A DNA stretch of 64,000 nt, from contig CANUEZ040000210.1 of assembly GCA_948099385.1 (NCBI GenBank), positions 813,501-877,500 on the forward strand, read 5' to 3'. The position numbers and the translations under genes are program-made. Below the pieces are notes generated by a model. That model ran no database searches and was not told where the DNA came from. It was given only the letters and a program-made list of their open reading frames with translations. Shown here in pieces: positions 48,131 through 58,790 of the stretch (its first letter is position 1; the number at the start of each line of letters is the position of its first letter). This DNA is from Fasciola hepatica. Lineage: Eukaryota > Platyhelminthes > Trematoda > Plagiorchiida > Fasciolidae.

Positions 48131-51100
48131 TAGACTCAAGTGAAGAGATTTCAAAAACAACAACAAGACGGCACTAGACTAACAAAGCGTAAACGTGAAG
48201 AGTGTATACAAGCTTCAATAGGTCGGCCGGGGAAGACCGGTAAGAGAGGTCTAAAAATCAGAGGAGTTCAAGATAGAATGTGATAATCATAACAGAGTCA
48301 GAAGTGAAGTCGGGCAATGCGCGAAGTTCAAAGCAGGCAAGATGTAAATAAGAAGTCAGATGCGTCAGATGAGTTTTGTTGTTCATTGTGTGACTCCGAT
48401 GGAGCATTCAGGTACATAGGTATTTGGCACAGATGAGAAAATATTCCGTGAGGCTTCTCTATTCGCTAATTGCCTCCTGCTCTGAAAACCCTCCACAAAA
48501 GTATGAAATCACAGTAAGGGGGTGGTACATTTATTCACCTTACCACAATTAAACCCTAACAATGAGGCATGGATTGCTCATCCCAAAAGCCTGTTATAGA
48601 CTTAGCCGCTTACCTCGAGTCGGCTGGTTAGGATCTAATTTTGCGGAAGAACATATATAGTTCAGATGCTTACGAAATGAACCCAACCAGTGGGATGACG
48701 AGGGAGCCTGGATTGAACTTTCTAAGCACAAGTGTATGAAAGAGATGTGAGTAGGTAAGCCGGTACTTGTCACGTTGGCACAATCACCATTTCGAGGATT
48801 AATGAGTAAAAGGCACAAAAGCCACTCCAAGTCCCTCCTCGCAATCTCTCTTGACTAGACACACCTTGAAACAATCCTGAACGAGTGTAACTTTTTTGGT
48901 TCCAGCGCCTACCTCTCACAGAATTACTCGTGAGGTAACGATACTTTCTTCCGCAAAACCCAGCTGCATTCCATTTTTACAGGAATGCTTTCCAGCCAGC
49001 AGTAAATCACCAGCCTCTAGTGCCCCCTCTTTGAGTATCAACTTCTGCTGTGAACATAGCGATGGTGGGTTCCTGCTTATCCAAGGTCCACAAAATGCAT
49101 AAGCAAAGTGGATTGCCCGTCTTCAACCATGTAAGTAGCTCGCCCGCAAAGTTGCCGGCACTTGGGCACTTTTGGGGCACTTCGGCAATAAGAAATCACT
49201 CAGAGTAGGCTCTATCCCTTTGGGGTCATCGGGAAAAATCGACAGTTTCTAAAATACCTTTTATTTCAGTCAGCAAGGTGTTCATTGTCTATTTGTGTGC
49301 AGTTAGTGGTTCCTAGGGAAACATTATTACTTTTCCCGTGGATATTACAAACCGTTACAATACACCTGCACGATTGCCAGCGTGGGGTGAGGTAAGGTGA
49401 CACCAAGTACCTTGGAGTGACGTTCAGCCCTGTATTTTTCCTCTATTTGGCTTTTTGGTTCTAGAAGGCAGACACCAATGTGCTCTCAGGGAGTTAAAGA
49501 ATTTGGTGAAGTACATATAAGACGAAAATCCCCTCCTGTTGGTTCAAAGATTCCTTGCATTTAGAAACGAAGCAGTGATCAATGAGCGCAAGACCTCTAC
49601 TCTTACTGCTCTAAAAGTCACACAGTTTATGAGACAACCATGTCTTTCTGGATAAGTTTTGTGCAATTTTTCCGAAAGGGGCCAAGTGCGCGACCTCCGT
49701 GTCACCAAATGGACACTAATCTGTCTGCAATCTTCTTCCCGGTGATGGCGTCATGTTTTGCTTCCCTCTTCCAGCAGCTCGTTCAAGATAGTAGATGCGG
49801 CTCCCAGTCGCCCATTCATTTCCGCCTTTCCCTTCACAGTCCTACATTTTCGACTGACAACATTCCGCAAAAGATACAAGCTAGCATGGCTTTTTGTTGC
49901 GTGCACGTGTTGAGCGATAGGAGCAGTCACGCGGGTATACCAGGCTTATGAGGACTATATACCCAAAGATGAAGTTCCATTCCAGTTAGGGACAAAGTCG
50001 TGGACTTAGTGAAGCTGTTTTATGCAACTTACTACTTTAAAACATACACCAGTCTACCACATGCGTTCACAAAGGCTTAGAAGCGGGTTTCGTAGTCACA
50101 GCGTGATAAAATGGACAGGTCACTTATCCAATACCAAGAGTTACACTGTTTCAAAATGAGTAGCGCCTAGAAAGTGCATTAGAGGCATATGAAAAAAGTA
50201 TCCAGCACAAATATACAGGTGGTGCGAAATTTAAAAATGTATATAATCCGGCAATTTTACGAATCCGGAATATCAGTGTTCTTGGAGGTTTTTCACGGTT
50301 AGATGCTACTCTGCCCACCTATAATCTTCCGAGCCTAGCTAGGCCAAATGTTTAGAACTGAGTTACTGATTCTCACTACCCAACTAAGCCGCGTCACCAG
50401 TGCATTTACCTACCGACAACAGAAGTTGGAACATGCCAAAAGGTGCGCTAGGCTTGATCACACCCGAAACGGTAGAGTATTCAACGGGATTTCCCCTCTC
50501 AGCGATCGGTAATCCTCTTCTGGCAGACCTTAAATATTCTTTATGATGAAATCTTACGGTTTAAAGTATCACACTTGTGCAGGGCATCCGGGTCATCAGA
50601 TGCTGAACAAACAGGAAGTTACGGCCGCCGACGGGCTGTAGTGTAGCATTCATGGAAAAAGGCCAACTGAACTCGGTTTGTTCCGTCGCCAGTGGCTAAT
50701 TAATCTTCATCCTTACTCTTTGTTTAACTGCTGCAATTTCTTACCTCTTTACGAACTGCTCGACCAGTTGGCCCTTGGTCGTTCAGTAACGTTCACCCTG
50801 TCACATCCTTAAGATCAGCCTCGGAACATGCACTGCCAAGTAAGGTTTGCAAATTACTGATTTAGTATGATTCAATATTTAGACGCCGGACCAATCACTG
50901 TAACCGCCTCGCTTTTCTTGGATCGCACTAGTTGAATTTCGTTAATTCCGGTTTTCGAAGCTGCAAAAATTTCGTTTTTCATTGCACTTGAAAGCCGACA
51001 TTCGGGGCTTTCTAAAGTTTTGACTTCTGCCCCGGGGAGCTTTCTTCGATTATTTGACGATTCGGATCAGTCGGTCCGCGAATGCTCTTCGCTGAATATA

Positions 51101-52159
51101 TTTAGCAGCCCTAAATTGGATCCGTTTTGAAATTCCTGCCATGCTTGTGCTTTGGTTCCCATAAACCATTTCCGTTCCCGTTTTTTCTTGTTGTTTCCAA
51201 TTATTCATACTCTCGCCCTTAGCCTCCTGCAGCTGCCGATGAAATTAGAAATTAAGGATAATCCTCATCGTGAGTCAGCAGCCAGCGGTGCCTTCACTCC
51301 ACCCGTCGATAAATCTCCCGCTTCTGTTTTAGGAAATGATCAACCGGAGGTTCACTAAGAGGTGAGGCTGGAATTCAAAAATGCTTAGTTGAAGGCAGAG
51401 TCCGCTGAGACTACGCATAAGGCAGCTGAATTCAAACGGAGAGTGGCTGGGGCTTTTGAAAGGCATGACGGCAAGTCCGTTAGGCGAACGCCAACAGCCA
51501 AAAAGGGAACTGAGGATGGCTCCCATACTTGGTTGTCCATTCTGGGCACCGACATTTCTGAGACTGATGGTAGCCTCTGGAAGCAGCAAAAATCCGTTTT
51601 TCATCATGCCTAAAGGCAAACATTCTGGACTGTGGCACACAAACGTTTGTGTGTATGCGTATATGCTTGTGAGTGAGTGAGCCAGCGCACAAGGAACAGC
51701 GGGCACGGCGAGTGAAATCCTTCTCTTGGATGTCGAAAATCACTTTGGAGACTCTCAAGGTAACAAGGTAATTTCTTGGGTTTTGGCACCAAATATGCAA
51801 ACCACAACCACGGATAAACAACCAGTTTATGTTATGGTATGCGTGAACCAATTTTACACCTCAGAGCACGGCGCATTTTTGAAAATCCCAACGAAGCAAT
51901 TACCACAAGATGGTCAAAGTTCAGGATTGAATGAGAACTCCGGCAGTGTGGACGTACATTGGCTTCACGTTAAGGTGGCAGAAATGTGCGGCATGTCAGA
52001 TAATGCTACCATCGAGGAATGCTGGAATGTTACAGGAGGACACCGAATACGATCCAAAACAGACTTGCTCCCTGGAAACGGAGTAGAAAGTGCAAGTCAA
52101 TGAGACCGAAGGCCGCAGTATCCAAGGCTATCAAAAGTGGAAACCGTAGCCGGAATCCT
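48131..52159. other. No firm gene; possible LINE traces
   Basis: At about 49395-49430 (plus) a frame reads DTKYLGVTFSP, which matches the KYLGV motif downstream of the RT palm in LINEs, but nothing around it supports an RT. Frames 51389-51613 and 51726-52103 lie just upstream of LINE copy B and might be its ORF1 or endonuclease, yet show no diagnostic motif. Confidence 0.3.
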
Positions 52160-52271
52160 TAGAAAGCTTCCGGCAGGTGGTCAACCTGGACTGGCTAGGC
52201 AGGGCTTCGAAGTGGAGCTTAGAGCCCTTTGAAAACTTCTAGACTGGTGTTTAAGCCCAAATTGATCAAAT
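52160..52271 (+). pseudogene. CR1-type LINE copy B, part left of the Gypsy insertion
   Basis: Aligns without gaps, at about two thirds identity, to the minus strand of 7249-7371 in copy A (endonuclease-RT linker). It ends in TAAGCCCAAATTGATCAAAT, where the final AAAT is the left copy of the Gypsy target-site duplication. Confidence 0.7.
52268..52271 (+). repeat. AAAT target-site duplication, left
   Basis: AAAT immediately before the 5' LTR. It is repeated at 56967-56970 after the 3' LTR and present once at the homologous empty site in copy A. Confidence 0.9.
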
Positions 52272-52712
52272 TGTAACAGGGAATGCTGGGGCCAGGGAAC
52301 GGCGTAAACATCAAGGCGAACGAACGAACCAAACAAGGGCCACAGACAAAAAACAGGTGGCGAATATGTCGGAGGCGTCCCGAAGCAGGCAAAAAGAAGC
52401 ACACAGACGACCAGAGAGGAAGCAGCGGGATCTCCGGCAACCAGCAAGATAGCTCAGGTGAAGGGCTGCCGATCGAGCCGTCAACTGAGACAGTCGGACC
52501 AACCGAAGGGAAATGACGGGCAAGAGAAGCAAGCCATCGGCCACAGGCAAATGGACAGAATGCAGCCGAAGCGCTCAAGCAGCGACAATAGCAATCTTGG
52601 TGCCGCGCAGTCTGGAAAAAAGCCTATATAAGCGACTGTATGTGTGCCATGACTCGACTTGTGTGACCGTGGGAATACAAGTATCCTGCCGTGCGTTGTC
52701 GTCCTTGTTACA
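52272..52712 (+). repeat. Gypsy 5' LTR
   Basis: Begins TGTAACAGGG and ends CCTTGTTACA. Every landmark recurs exactly 4254 bp downstream in the 3' LTR and no mismatch was seen. It contains TATATAA at 52625-52631. AATACA at 52674-52679 could serve as a weak polyadenylation signal. Confidence 0.97.
52625..52631 (+). promoter_or_regulatory. TATA box of the Gypsy LTR promoter
   Basis: TATATAA within GCCTATATAAGCG, about 88 bp before the LTR end. Transcription is expected to begin some 25-30 bp downstream, so the ATG at 52513 would not be in the genomic RNA. The same box recurs at 56879-56885. Confidence 0.75.
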
Positions 52713-52713
52713 T

Positions 52714-52731
52714 TGGTGCCGTGACCACGCT
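52714..52731 (+). promoter_or_regulatory. Gypsy primer-binding site
   Basis: TGGTGCCGTGACC starts two bases after the LTR. The leading TGG pairs with the CCA end of a tRNA. I did not identify the tRNA, and the sequence does not obviously match the usual tRNA-Trp or tRNA-Lys sites. Confidence 0.75.
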
Positions 52732-52737
52732 CACGTG

Positions 52738-55700
52738 ATGAAGTTTCCCTGGCCTGTTGCGTTCGCGGATGGGGATGTGGAGGAATGGATCACGGATTTT
52801 GAAAGGATAGCGGCATGCAACGGAGTGAAAGGAGACACACCTTTGTTGGCGGCGCTTGGGGCACTGCTGACTGGGCGTGCCAAGGCGGTGTATGATCTGA
52901 AGATGGGGGGAAAAACAAGCCCCACTTATCGGGAGGTCCGTGCGGGGCTGGTGAAGGAGTTCACACAGGAAGGTGATCGGCAGAAAGCAATGGACCGATT
53001 CAGTACGGCTCGTTATGACAGCACCCAAGACCCAGTCGTTCATTATCAGTACCTGTTGCGCCAACTATCGATCGGGCTGCCCGAGGCAAGTGGCGTAACT
53101 AGGGCACGCCTTGTTCGTGATCGTTTCGTTCAAAGCATGGCCCCGGATGTCCAAGGCAGGTTGAGAATGGCGATTGCGTGCGGCGTGAATGATACAGAAC
53201 GCCTGTTTATGATTGTTCGTGCAGCCCACGAAGAAGTGACAGTTTCCCGATTAGAGCAATCGGATTTGGAGTCCACGTTGCAGAAGATGAGCGAGGAAAT
53301 CGCACAATTAAAACTGGAACTCAATCGACAAACACAACGCAATAATGACGCAATGACGCATGGAACACGAAGGAGGTGTTTTGCATGTGGCAAGGTAGGA
53401 CATTTCGCCCGATTTTGTCCAGAAAAACGCTTCTCGTCTTGCTTTTCTTTATCTACATTCAAGTCGAGGGGGGTGCCTATGGTTGAGATCAGAATTGGGG
53501 GCGAACGTAAAATTGCAGTCGTAGATACAGGGGCTGGGGTATCTGTGACACCTCGCGTTGAGGGAATCGTAGTGAGGCCATGCGAAATACGACTGCGTGC
53601 AGTCGGAGGAGAGGCTCTGAGAGTAGCGGGAAAGCAGCAGCTAACGGTTCAGATCGGCGACGTTCGTGTGACGCATGGGATGTTACTGGTTGAAGGGGTC
53701 GCCGAGACAATCGTAGGGGTTGATCTGTTGGAACGCGTAGGAGCAAAAATTGATTTCGAAGCTCATCGGATGCGGGTTGGGGAGAAGGATGTCGAGCTGC
53801 AATCCCGCTGGGGCCGGCTGAACCGCGTTGGTATCGTAAAAACTTCCTCGGTTCCAGGTTGTCCAGTCCCGTGTGTCAGACAGTGTCTCGAGAGGTATGC
53901 GGAGTTGTTTTCGACACCAGATGATGAGTACGGCCTTTGCGATTGGCAAGAACACAGGATCAATTTGGTGCCGGGTGCGGTGTGCAAACCAGTGTGTTGG
54001 AGGCTGCCGCGGAAAGTCGTACCGGAAGTTGAGAAGCAGGTTCGGGACATGCTGCCGAAGGGAATAATTCAGAAAAGCACTAGCCCGTATTCCTCACCAG
54101 TGTTGTTAACGCGGAAATCGGATGGGACGTATAGATTTTGCGTTGACTTCCGGGAACTCAACCGCGTCACAATCAAGGATGCGTTCCCAATGCCACTAAC
54201 CGAGGAGATATTTGAGCAGCTTCATGACGCGAAGGTGCTGTCGTTAATCGACTTGAGGTCGGGCTATTGGCAGCTGCCGGTGCTCGTGAGCGACAGAGAG
54301 AAAACAGCGTTCTGTGTCAACGGGAAGCAGTATGAGTTCCTGTGGATGCCTTTTGGGTTGTGTAACGCACCGGCTACTTTCAGGCGTTTGCTGCTCCAGG
54401 TACTGGAGAACCTGGATGGTGTTGTGGTGTATGGGGATGATATTGTGGTATTTTCAAGGACAATTGACGGGCATGTGTCCAGATTAAGCGCAGTCCTAGA
54501 GAGAATCAAATCGGCGGGTTTGAAGTTGAGTGCAAAGAAGTGCCAGATAGCGCGTGACAAAATCGTTTGTTTGGGACATATTGTTGGAGGAGGAAAACTG
54601 CAACCCCTACCCGAGAAAGCGGAGACGATTAGGGGTTTCCCCTCGCCAAAATCAAAGCGCCAACTGAGATCCTTCCTTGGCTTGGTCGGCTATGACGCCA
54701 AGTTTGTGCCAAATTTTGCCCAGAAAGCTGGTGTCCTGTTTCAACTACTGAGGAAGGATAAGAAATTCGAGTGGACGTCAGATACGGAGGCGGCGTTCAG
54801 GAAACTCAAGGAAAGTGCAACAAACCCTCAAAACTGTTTGACAATACCAAAGCCGCATGAGAGATTCACCGTAGCTGTGGATGCCAGTGACGTCGGAATT
54901 GGCGCAGTATTGTCACAACCGTCTGGAGTGATCGAGTACGCCAGTCGACTGCTCACAAGTGCCGAGAGGAAATACTCCACCACGGAAAAGGAATGCTTAG
55001 CAATCGTGTGGGCACTGGAAAAGTGGAGAACATATCTGATTGCTACTAACTTCTGTATCAAAACGGATCACAAGCCATTGACGTGGTTGATGACAACAAG
55101 AGATCCAAGAGGGAGGTTGGCACGGTGGGCGTACCGCCTGCAAGAATTCACCTTTACAATCGAGCATGTTAGCGGACGAGAAAACGAAATACCTGACGCA
55201 TTATCCCGCCCGATCCCAGACGACCAACTGCCGGCGGAGGCGATCCCAGTGAATCGTCTAATGTCAAATGAGGGTGTTTTCAGCCACCAAAGAAATGACA
55301 GTCTGGTGCGGACGGTTTGTTCACATCTTCAAGCCAAAACAAGACCAGACGGGAGCTCACCTGCGCTGCGCGACCTACTAAAAATTTGGGAGCGATTGCA
55401 TGCGGAAGATGGCAAGCTGTTCGTTGACGTTGATGTGGGACAGGGTCTGCGACCCAGACGACTGCCTTTTGTTCCCGAGGCCGTACGTGAGCAGGCAATA
55501 CAGCTAGCGCACGACAGTGCTCACATAGGACAACAACGAGTCTTCGAATTGTTGCGGCGCAGAATCTTCTGGCCCACGATGCGGCACGACGTTGACGACT
55601 ACATACGAACTTGCCCTGATTGTCAACGGAACCGGGAGCACGCAACAGCTACACCGCCAATGCAGCCGATAGAAGCACAGCGAGTCTTTCAAAGCTGGGG

Positions 55701-56706
55701 TTTGGACATTTTTGGTCCTTTACCTGTGAGTGTTACTGGAAACCGGTACATCATGACAATGGTTGACCACGTGTCTCGCTGGGTGGAAGCAATCCCGATA
55801 CCGGATCAAACAGGCGATACGGTCTCTCGAGTGTTTGTCGATAATGTGGTGGCGCGATTTGGTGTACCAGAAACGGTCATCACTGACCAGGGTCCCTGCT
55901 TCGAATCGAAGAAATTTCAAGACATGTTGGAACAATGGAGGATCCGGCGAATACGAACGTCGCCTTACCACCCCCAGGCAAACGGAATGACGGAAAGATT
56001 CAACAGAACGCTGAAGGAGTGGCTAAATAACCACGGAAGTGTTTGGCAAGAAGGACTGTCGGAGATATTACTCAGTTACCGCGCAACGAGCCATTCGACA
56101 ACGGGGACGACACCGTTTGAACTGGTTTTTGGGCAGGAACCTAGAACGCGACTGGATGTGTGGCTCAACATGAAGAATGATAAACCTCTGACAACCCGCG
56201 AGCGGAGGCATCTAGAGAAAGTGGCCGTACAACAGACAAGAATTGCTCAGAGTCGTAACAAGGCAAGGTACGATAGACGGAACCAAACACAGAAATGGGA
56301 TCCATTCATGTCCGGACAGCTGGTAAAAGTAAGGAATCGTAACAGACCCACAGTGGCCGGTCCGGGGGCTAGCAAGTTCCACAAACGATGGAGTGGACCC
56401 TACACCGTATTGGAGAGGAAGAATTCCAGTTTCAAAATCGATCAAGGACCACGAGGCAAATGGGTGAACGGATGCGACTTGGCACCCTGGCACGTCCGGA
56501 CCGAATGTTTTAAAGGAAGGGCGAGTGTAACAGGGAATGCTGGGGCCAGGGAACGGCGTAAACATCAAGGCGAACGAACGAACCAAACAAGGGCCACAGA
56601 CAAAAAACAGGTGGCGAATATGTCGGAGGCGTCCCGAAGCAGGCAAAAAGAAGCACACAGACGACCAGAGAGGAAGCAGCGGGATCTCCGGCAACCAGCA
56701 AGATAG
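52738..56706 (+). CDS. gag-pol: Gypsy Gag-Pol polyprotein, single intact frame
   Basis: Encodes the retrotransposon's capsid and enzymes for cytoplasmic reverse transcription and nuclear integration. Residues below are numbered from the upstream ATG at 52513. The likely start is M76 (52738), just after the primer-binding site and downstream of the expected RNA start. Gag helices span about 85-245 and a coiled coil about 248-275. The CCHC knuckle is C289, C292, H297, C302. Protease has D338-T-G and RT has D580 plus YGDD 640-643. RNase H has D790, E825 and D852. Integrase has the HHCC set H1000, H1004, C1034, C1037 and catalytic D1065, D1125, E1161, followed by a GPY/F-like module at about 1295-1330. 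There is no frameshift between gag and pol. The stop lies inside the 3' LTR, so the last 60 residues are encoded by U3 and are highly basic. No stop or missing key residue was found, so it could be active. Confidence 0.95.
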   Translation: MKFPWPVAFADGDVEEWITDFERIAACNGVKGDTPLLAALGALLTGRAKAVYDLKMGGKTSPTYREVRAGLVKEFTQEGDRQKAMDRFSTARYDSTQDPVVHYQYLLRQLSIGLPEASGVTRARLVRDRFVQSMAPDVQGRLRMAIACGVNDTERLFMIVRAAHEEVTVSRLEQSDLESTLQKMSEEIAQLKLELNRQTQRNNDAMTHGTRRRCFACGKVGHFARFCPEKRFSSCFSLSTFKSRGVPMVEIRIGGERKIAVVDTGAGVSVTPRVEGIVVRPCEIRLRAVGGEALRVAGKQQLTVQIGDVRVTHGMLLVEGVAETIVGVDLLERVGAKIDFEAHRMRVGEKDVELQSRWGRLNRVGIVKTSSVPGCPVPCVRQCLERYAELFSTPDDEYGLCDWQEHRINLVPGAVCKPVCWRLPRKVVPEVEKQVRDMLPKGIIQKSTSPYSSPVLLTRKSDGTYRFCVDFRELNRVTIKDAFPMPLTEEIFEQLHDAKVLSLIDLRSGYWQLPVLVSDREKTAFCVNGKQYEFLWMPFGLCNAPATFRRLLLQVLENLDGVVVYGDDIVVFSRTIDGHVSRLSAVLERIKSAGLKLSAKKCQIARDKIVCLGHIVGGGKLQPLPEKAETIRGFPSPKSKRQLRSFLGLVGYDAKFVPNFAQKAGVLFQLLRKDKKFEWTSDTEAAFRKLKESATNPQNCLTIPKPHERFTVAVDASDVGIGAVLSQPSGVIEYASRLLTSAERKYSTTEKECLAIVWALEKWRTYLIATNFCIKTDHKPLTWLMTTRDPRGRLARWAYRLQEFTFTIEHVSGRENEIPDALSRPIPDDQLPAEAIPVNRLMSNEGVFSHQRNDSLVRTVCSHLQAKTRPDGSSPALRDLLKIWERLHAEDGKLFVDVDVGQGLRPRRLPFVPEAVREQAIQLAHDSAHIGQQRVFELLRRRIFWPTMRHDVDDYIRTCPDCQRNREHATATPPMQPIEAQRVFQSWGLDIFGPLPVSVTGNRYIMTMVDHVSRWVEAIPIPDQTGDTVSRVFVDNVVARFGVPETVITDQGPCFESKKFQDMLEQWRIRRIRTSPYHPQANGMTERFNRTLKEWLNNHGSVWQEGLSEILLSYRATSHSTTGTTPFELVFGQEPRTRLDVWLNMKNDKPLTTRERRHLEKVAVQQTRIAQSRNKARYDRRNQTQKWDPFMSGQLVKVRNRNRPTVAGPGASKFHKRWSGPYTVLERKNSSFKIDQGPRGKWVNGCDLAPWHVRTECFKGRASVTGNAGARERRKHQGERTNQTRATDKKQVANMSEASRSRQKEAHRRPERKQRDLRQPAR
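56512..56525 (+). promoter_or_regulatory. Gypsy polypurine tract
   Basis: AAAGGAAGGGCGAG directly before the 3' LTR, interrupted by one C. It is expected to prime plus-strand synthesis. It also lies within the coding frame. Confidence 0.75.
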
Positions 56707-56966
56707 CTCAGGTGAAGGGCTGCCGATCGAGCCGTCAACTGAGACAGTCGGACCAACCGAAGGGAAATGACGGGCAAGAGAAGCAAGCCATCGGCCACAG
56801 GCAAATGGACAGAATGCAGCCGAAGCGCTCAAGCAGCGACAATAGCAATCTTGGTGCCGCGCAGTCTGGAAAAAAGCCTATATAAGCGACTGTATGTGTG
56901 CCATGACTCGACTTGTGTGACCGTGGGAATACAAGTATCCTGCCGTGCGTTGTCGTCCTTGTTACA
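56526..56966 (+). repeat. Gypsy 3' LTR
   Basis: 441 bp, identical by eye to 52272-52712. The first 181 bp are in the pol reading frame, which stops at 56704-56706. Confidence 0.97.
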
Positions 56967-58760
56967 AAATGAGTACGAAAGATATCAGAGAAATTCTGTG
57001 GTTAGGTACATTCGAAAGGCTCAAGGGAGATGCAGCGGGTCTGCTCTGTAATAAGGCCCGCGGTATTACCACTGATGGCCGGAGCAAAGCGAACGCGTGA
57101 GTGAATACTTTGTTGGTGAACGCAGAATGGATAGTGGGGTACTAGTTGACTTGATGTCGGTGCATTCTCCGTCGGATTTAACCAAACCAAATTTTCCAGG
57201 GGGAACGGTCCATAAGTACTCACAGCGACCGAATGTCCGTAAGTCGGCGGGTCCAGTTAACATCCATCCGGCCATCATCAAGGCGATGGGAGATATCATA
57301 GCTCCACCGTTATGCAAACTTTACAGGTCCGCGCTGGACCAGTGTAAGCTGCCTCAGGATTCGAAGAGCGTGGTGGTCTTGGCAATACGCGAGAGAAGAC
57401 CTAAGTCGGCTATGGATAACTACAGGCTGATAGGCCCAACTAGCATCTTTTGCAAACTTCTTGGGAAGGCCATCCGCGCTTACATCTTCCAGCGTTTACT
57501 GGAGTACTCCACGCTGAGCCCAGCCCAGTATTGATACTTAAAGAATAGATCATGTCGAACCAATCTCGTGCTTCCTGGATGAATTGACTCGATGGGTATA
57601 AACAGGTCAAAGTATGTAACCCTGGCTTTGGCAAAAGGTTCGACTCAGTTAATCGTCTTCTGTTGCTAAGCAACATAGAGATCTTCGGTATAGGCGGACA
57701 AGCGCATACGTGGCGGGCGGATTTTTTTTCCTGTATCACATTTTGCTTCAAAATAGGAAGCAAGTGCTCCGGTTTGATGAAGGTCGACGATAGCGTACCC
57801 CAAGAATCTGCTCAAGGCCCGAATACTATTCCTAATGCTCATTACGGATCTGGCATCCGCTCTTCAATCGCTTAGTTTACTTCTTATGAATGACATGGAA
57901 GCTGTAGAATCTGAGTGTGGACGGTGTAGGCATGGATGTAAGAACCGTCCTGGACTGAGCACAAGATTGGGATTCGCCGTTGAATGCTGAAAGAAGCCAG
58001 TTGTTTTTAAGTTCAACAGAAGCCTAATTGTCATTCATGATGGGGGCCGTTAAGCATAGACGCAGTAAGAAGGCTTTTATACCTCGTTGCCACCGTGACC
58101 AGTGATTTCAAACGGTCGAGCCGATGCAGTGCTACTGCAAAATAAGGCTCGTGATGGGCATCTTAGACTTCGATCAGCACCGTCGTGTTGGAAGTCAAAG
58201 ATATTCACACCAACTTGCACGGCTATGGTACAGCCCCACTTAGAGAGTAGCGTGCAGGCCAGAATGCTTCTACAAAATGGGCGCCGCAAGCCTGGACCAG
58301 GGTCAACGTTTTGCGACGTGGATGGTTGGGGGCAGAGGAGTAAGGTGTGTGAGTGGGGACTATACATTCTGGTACTTTCCTCTTCCAGAGGAGGAGACTT
58401 CGAGGGGACCTGAGAAACACCTAGAGTATTGAAAAGACTCCCTAGTCTTAGGCCGGATATTCCATTCCGAATGCCCTCAGACTCCTGAGCAACGGGGCAC
58501 GATGAGAAGTCGATGAAGGTTCATGCCAGGTTGATCAGAAGATTGCACTTTTTAGCAGCGGGGTATGGGAACGTTGGAATGCTCCGGAGTGCTGTCCCAA
58601 GCACCACATGGCATTTACTCCATGACTTTCCATGAAATTCACACAACAGCTAAAGTCACGCCAAATGATGCACAGAGTGCAAATGTGAAACCCCAGATCT
58701 GTTATCCAAGGGCCACTACAACCCACGAAGTTTGCCCGCCCAAATAAAGTCATAAGATAG
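56967..58760 (+). pseudogene. CR1-type LINE copy B, part right of the Gypsy insertion
   Basis: Begins with the right AAAT duplication and continues the linker and RT of copy A. Frame 57097-57534 carries KSAGPVNIHPAIIKAMG, CKLYRSALDQCKLP and DNYRLIGPTSIFCKLLG, and reads on to the LSPAQY block that copy A lacks. After a stop, GFDSVNRLLLL at about 57640 is the motif A region. The catalytic loop is not readable. Near 58380-58410 RRRLRGDL is the CR1 C-terminal block, and around 58500-58620 (one frame change) the FFS..V..WNALP-type segment can be followed. Stops and frameshifts make it inactive. It was already a fossil or became one around the Gypsy insertion. Confidence 0.8.
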
Positions 58761-58790
58761 GACATGATCAGGCCACTAGTATCAACCAAG

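Larger units (their letters stand above)
52272..56966 (+). mobile_element. Intact Ty3/Gypsy LTR retrotransposon
   Basis: A 4695-bp element with 441-bp LTRs that look identical by eye, TGTAACA/TGTTACA inverted ends, an AAAT 4-bp target duplication, a primer-binding site, a polypurine tract, and one uninterrupted gag-pol frame with all expected catalytic residues. No env-like frame is present. It is inserted into LINE copy B, and the empty version of the site is preserved in copy A near 7244-7258. The gag carries a canonical CCHC knuckle, which argues against the CsRn1 clade; a finer clade call needs a tree. Confidence 0.97.

Noticed and set aside
52283..52516. 77-codon plus and 79-codon minus frames in each Gypsy LTR
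   Set aside because: They occur identically in both LTRs only because the LTRs are duplicates. They overlap promoter sequence and have no recognisable domain.
52714..52731. Naming the primer tRNA
   Set aside because: The 13-base core does not clearly match a tRNA 3' end I can recall with confidence, and no tRNA set from this genome is available.
56212..56832. 206-codon minus-strand frame across the end of pol and the 3' LTR
   Set aside because: Antisense shadow of the intact pol frame and U3; no independent support.
56967..58760. Treating the 438-bp clean RT frame (57097-57534) as a live gene
   Set aside because: Its start is not an ATG, stops lie directly upstream and downstream, and the catalytic palm is broken.
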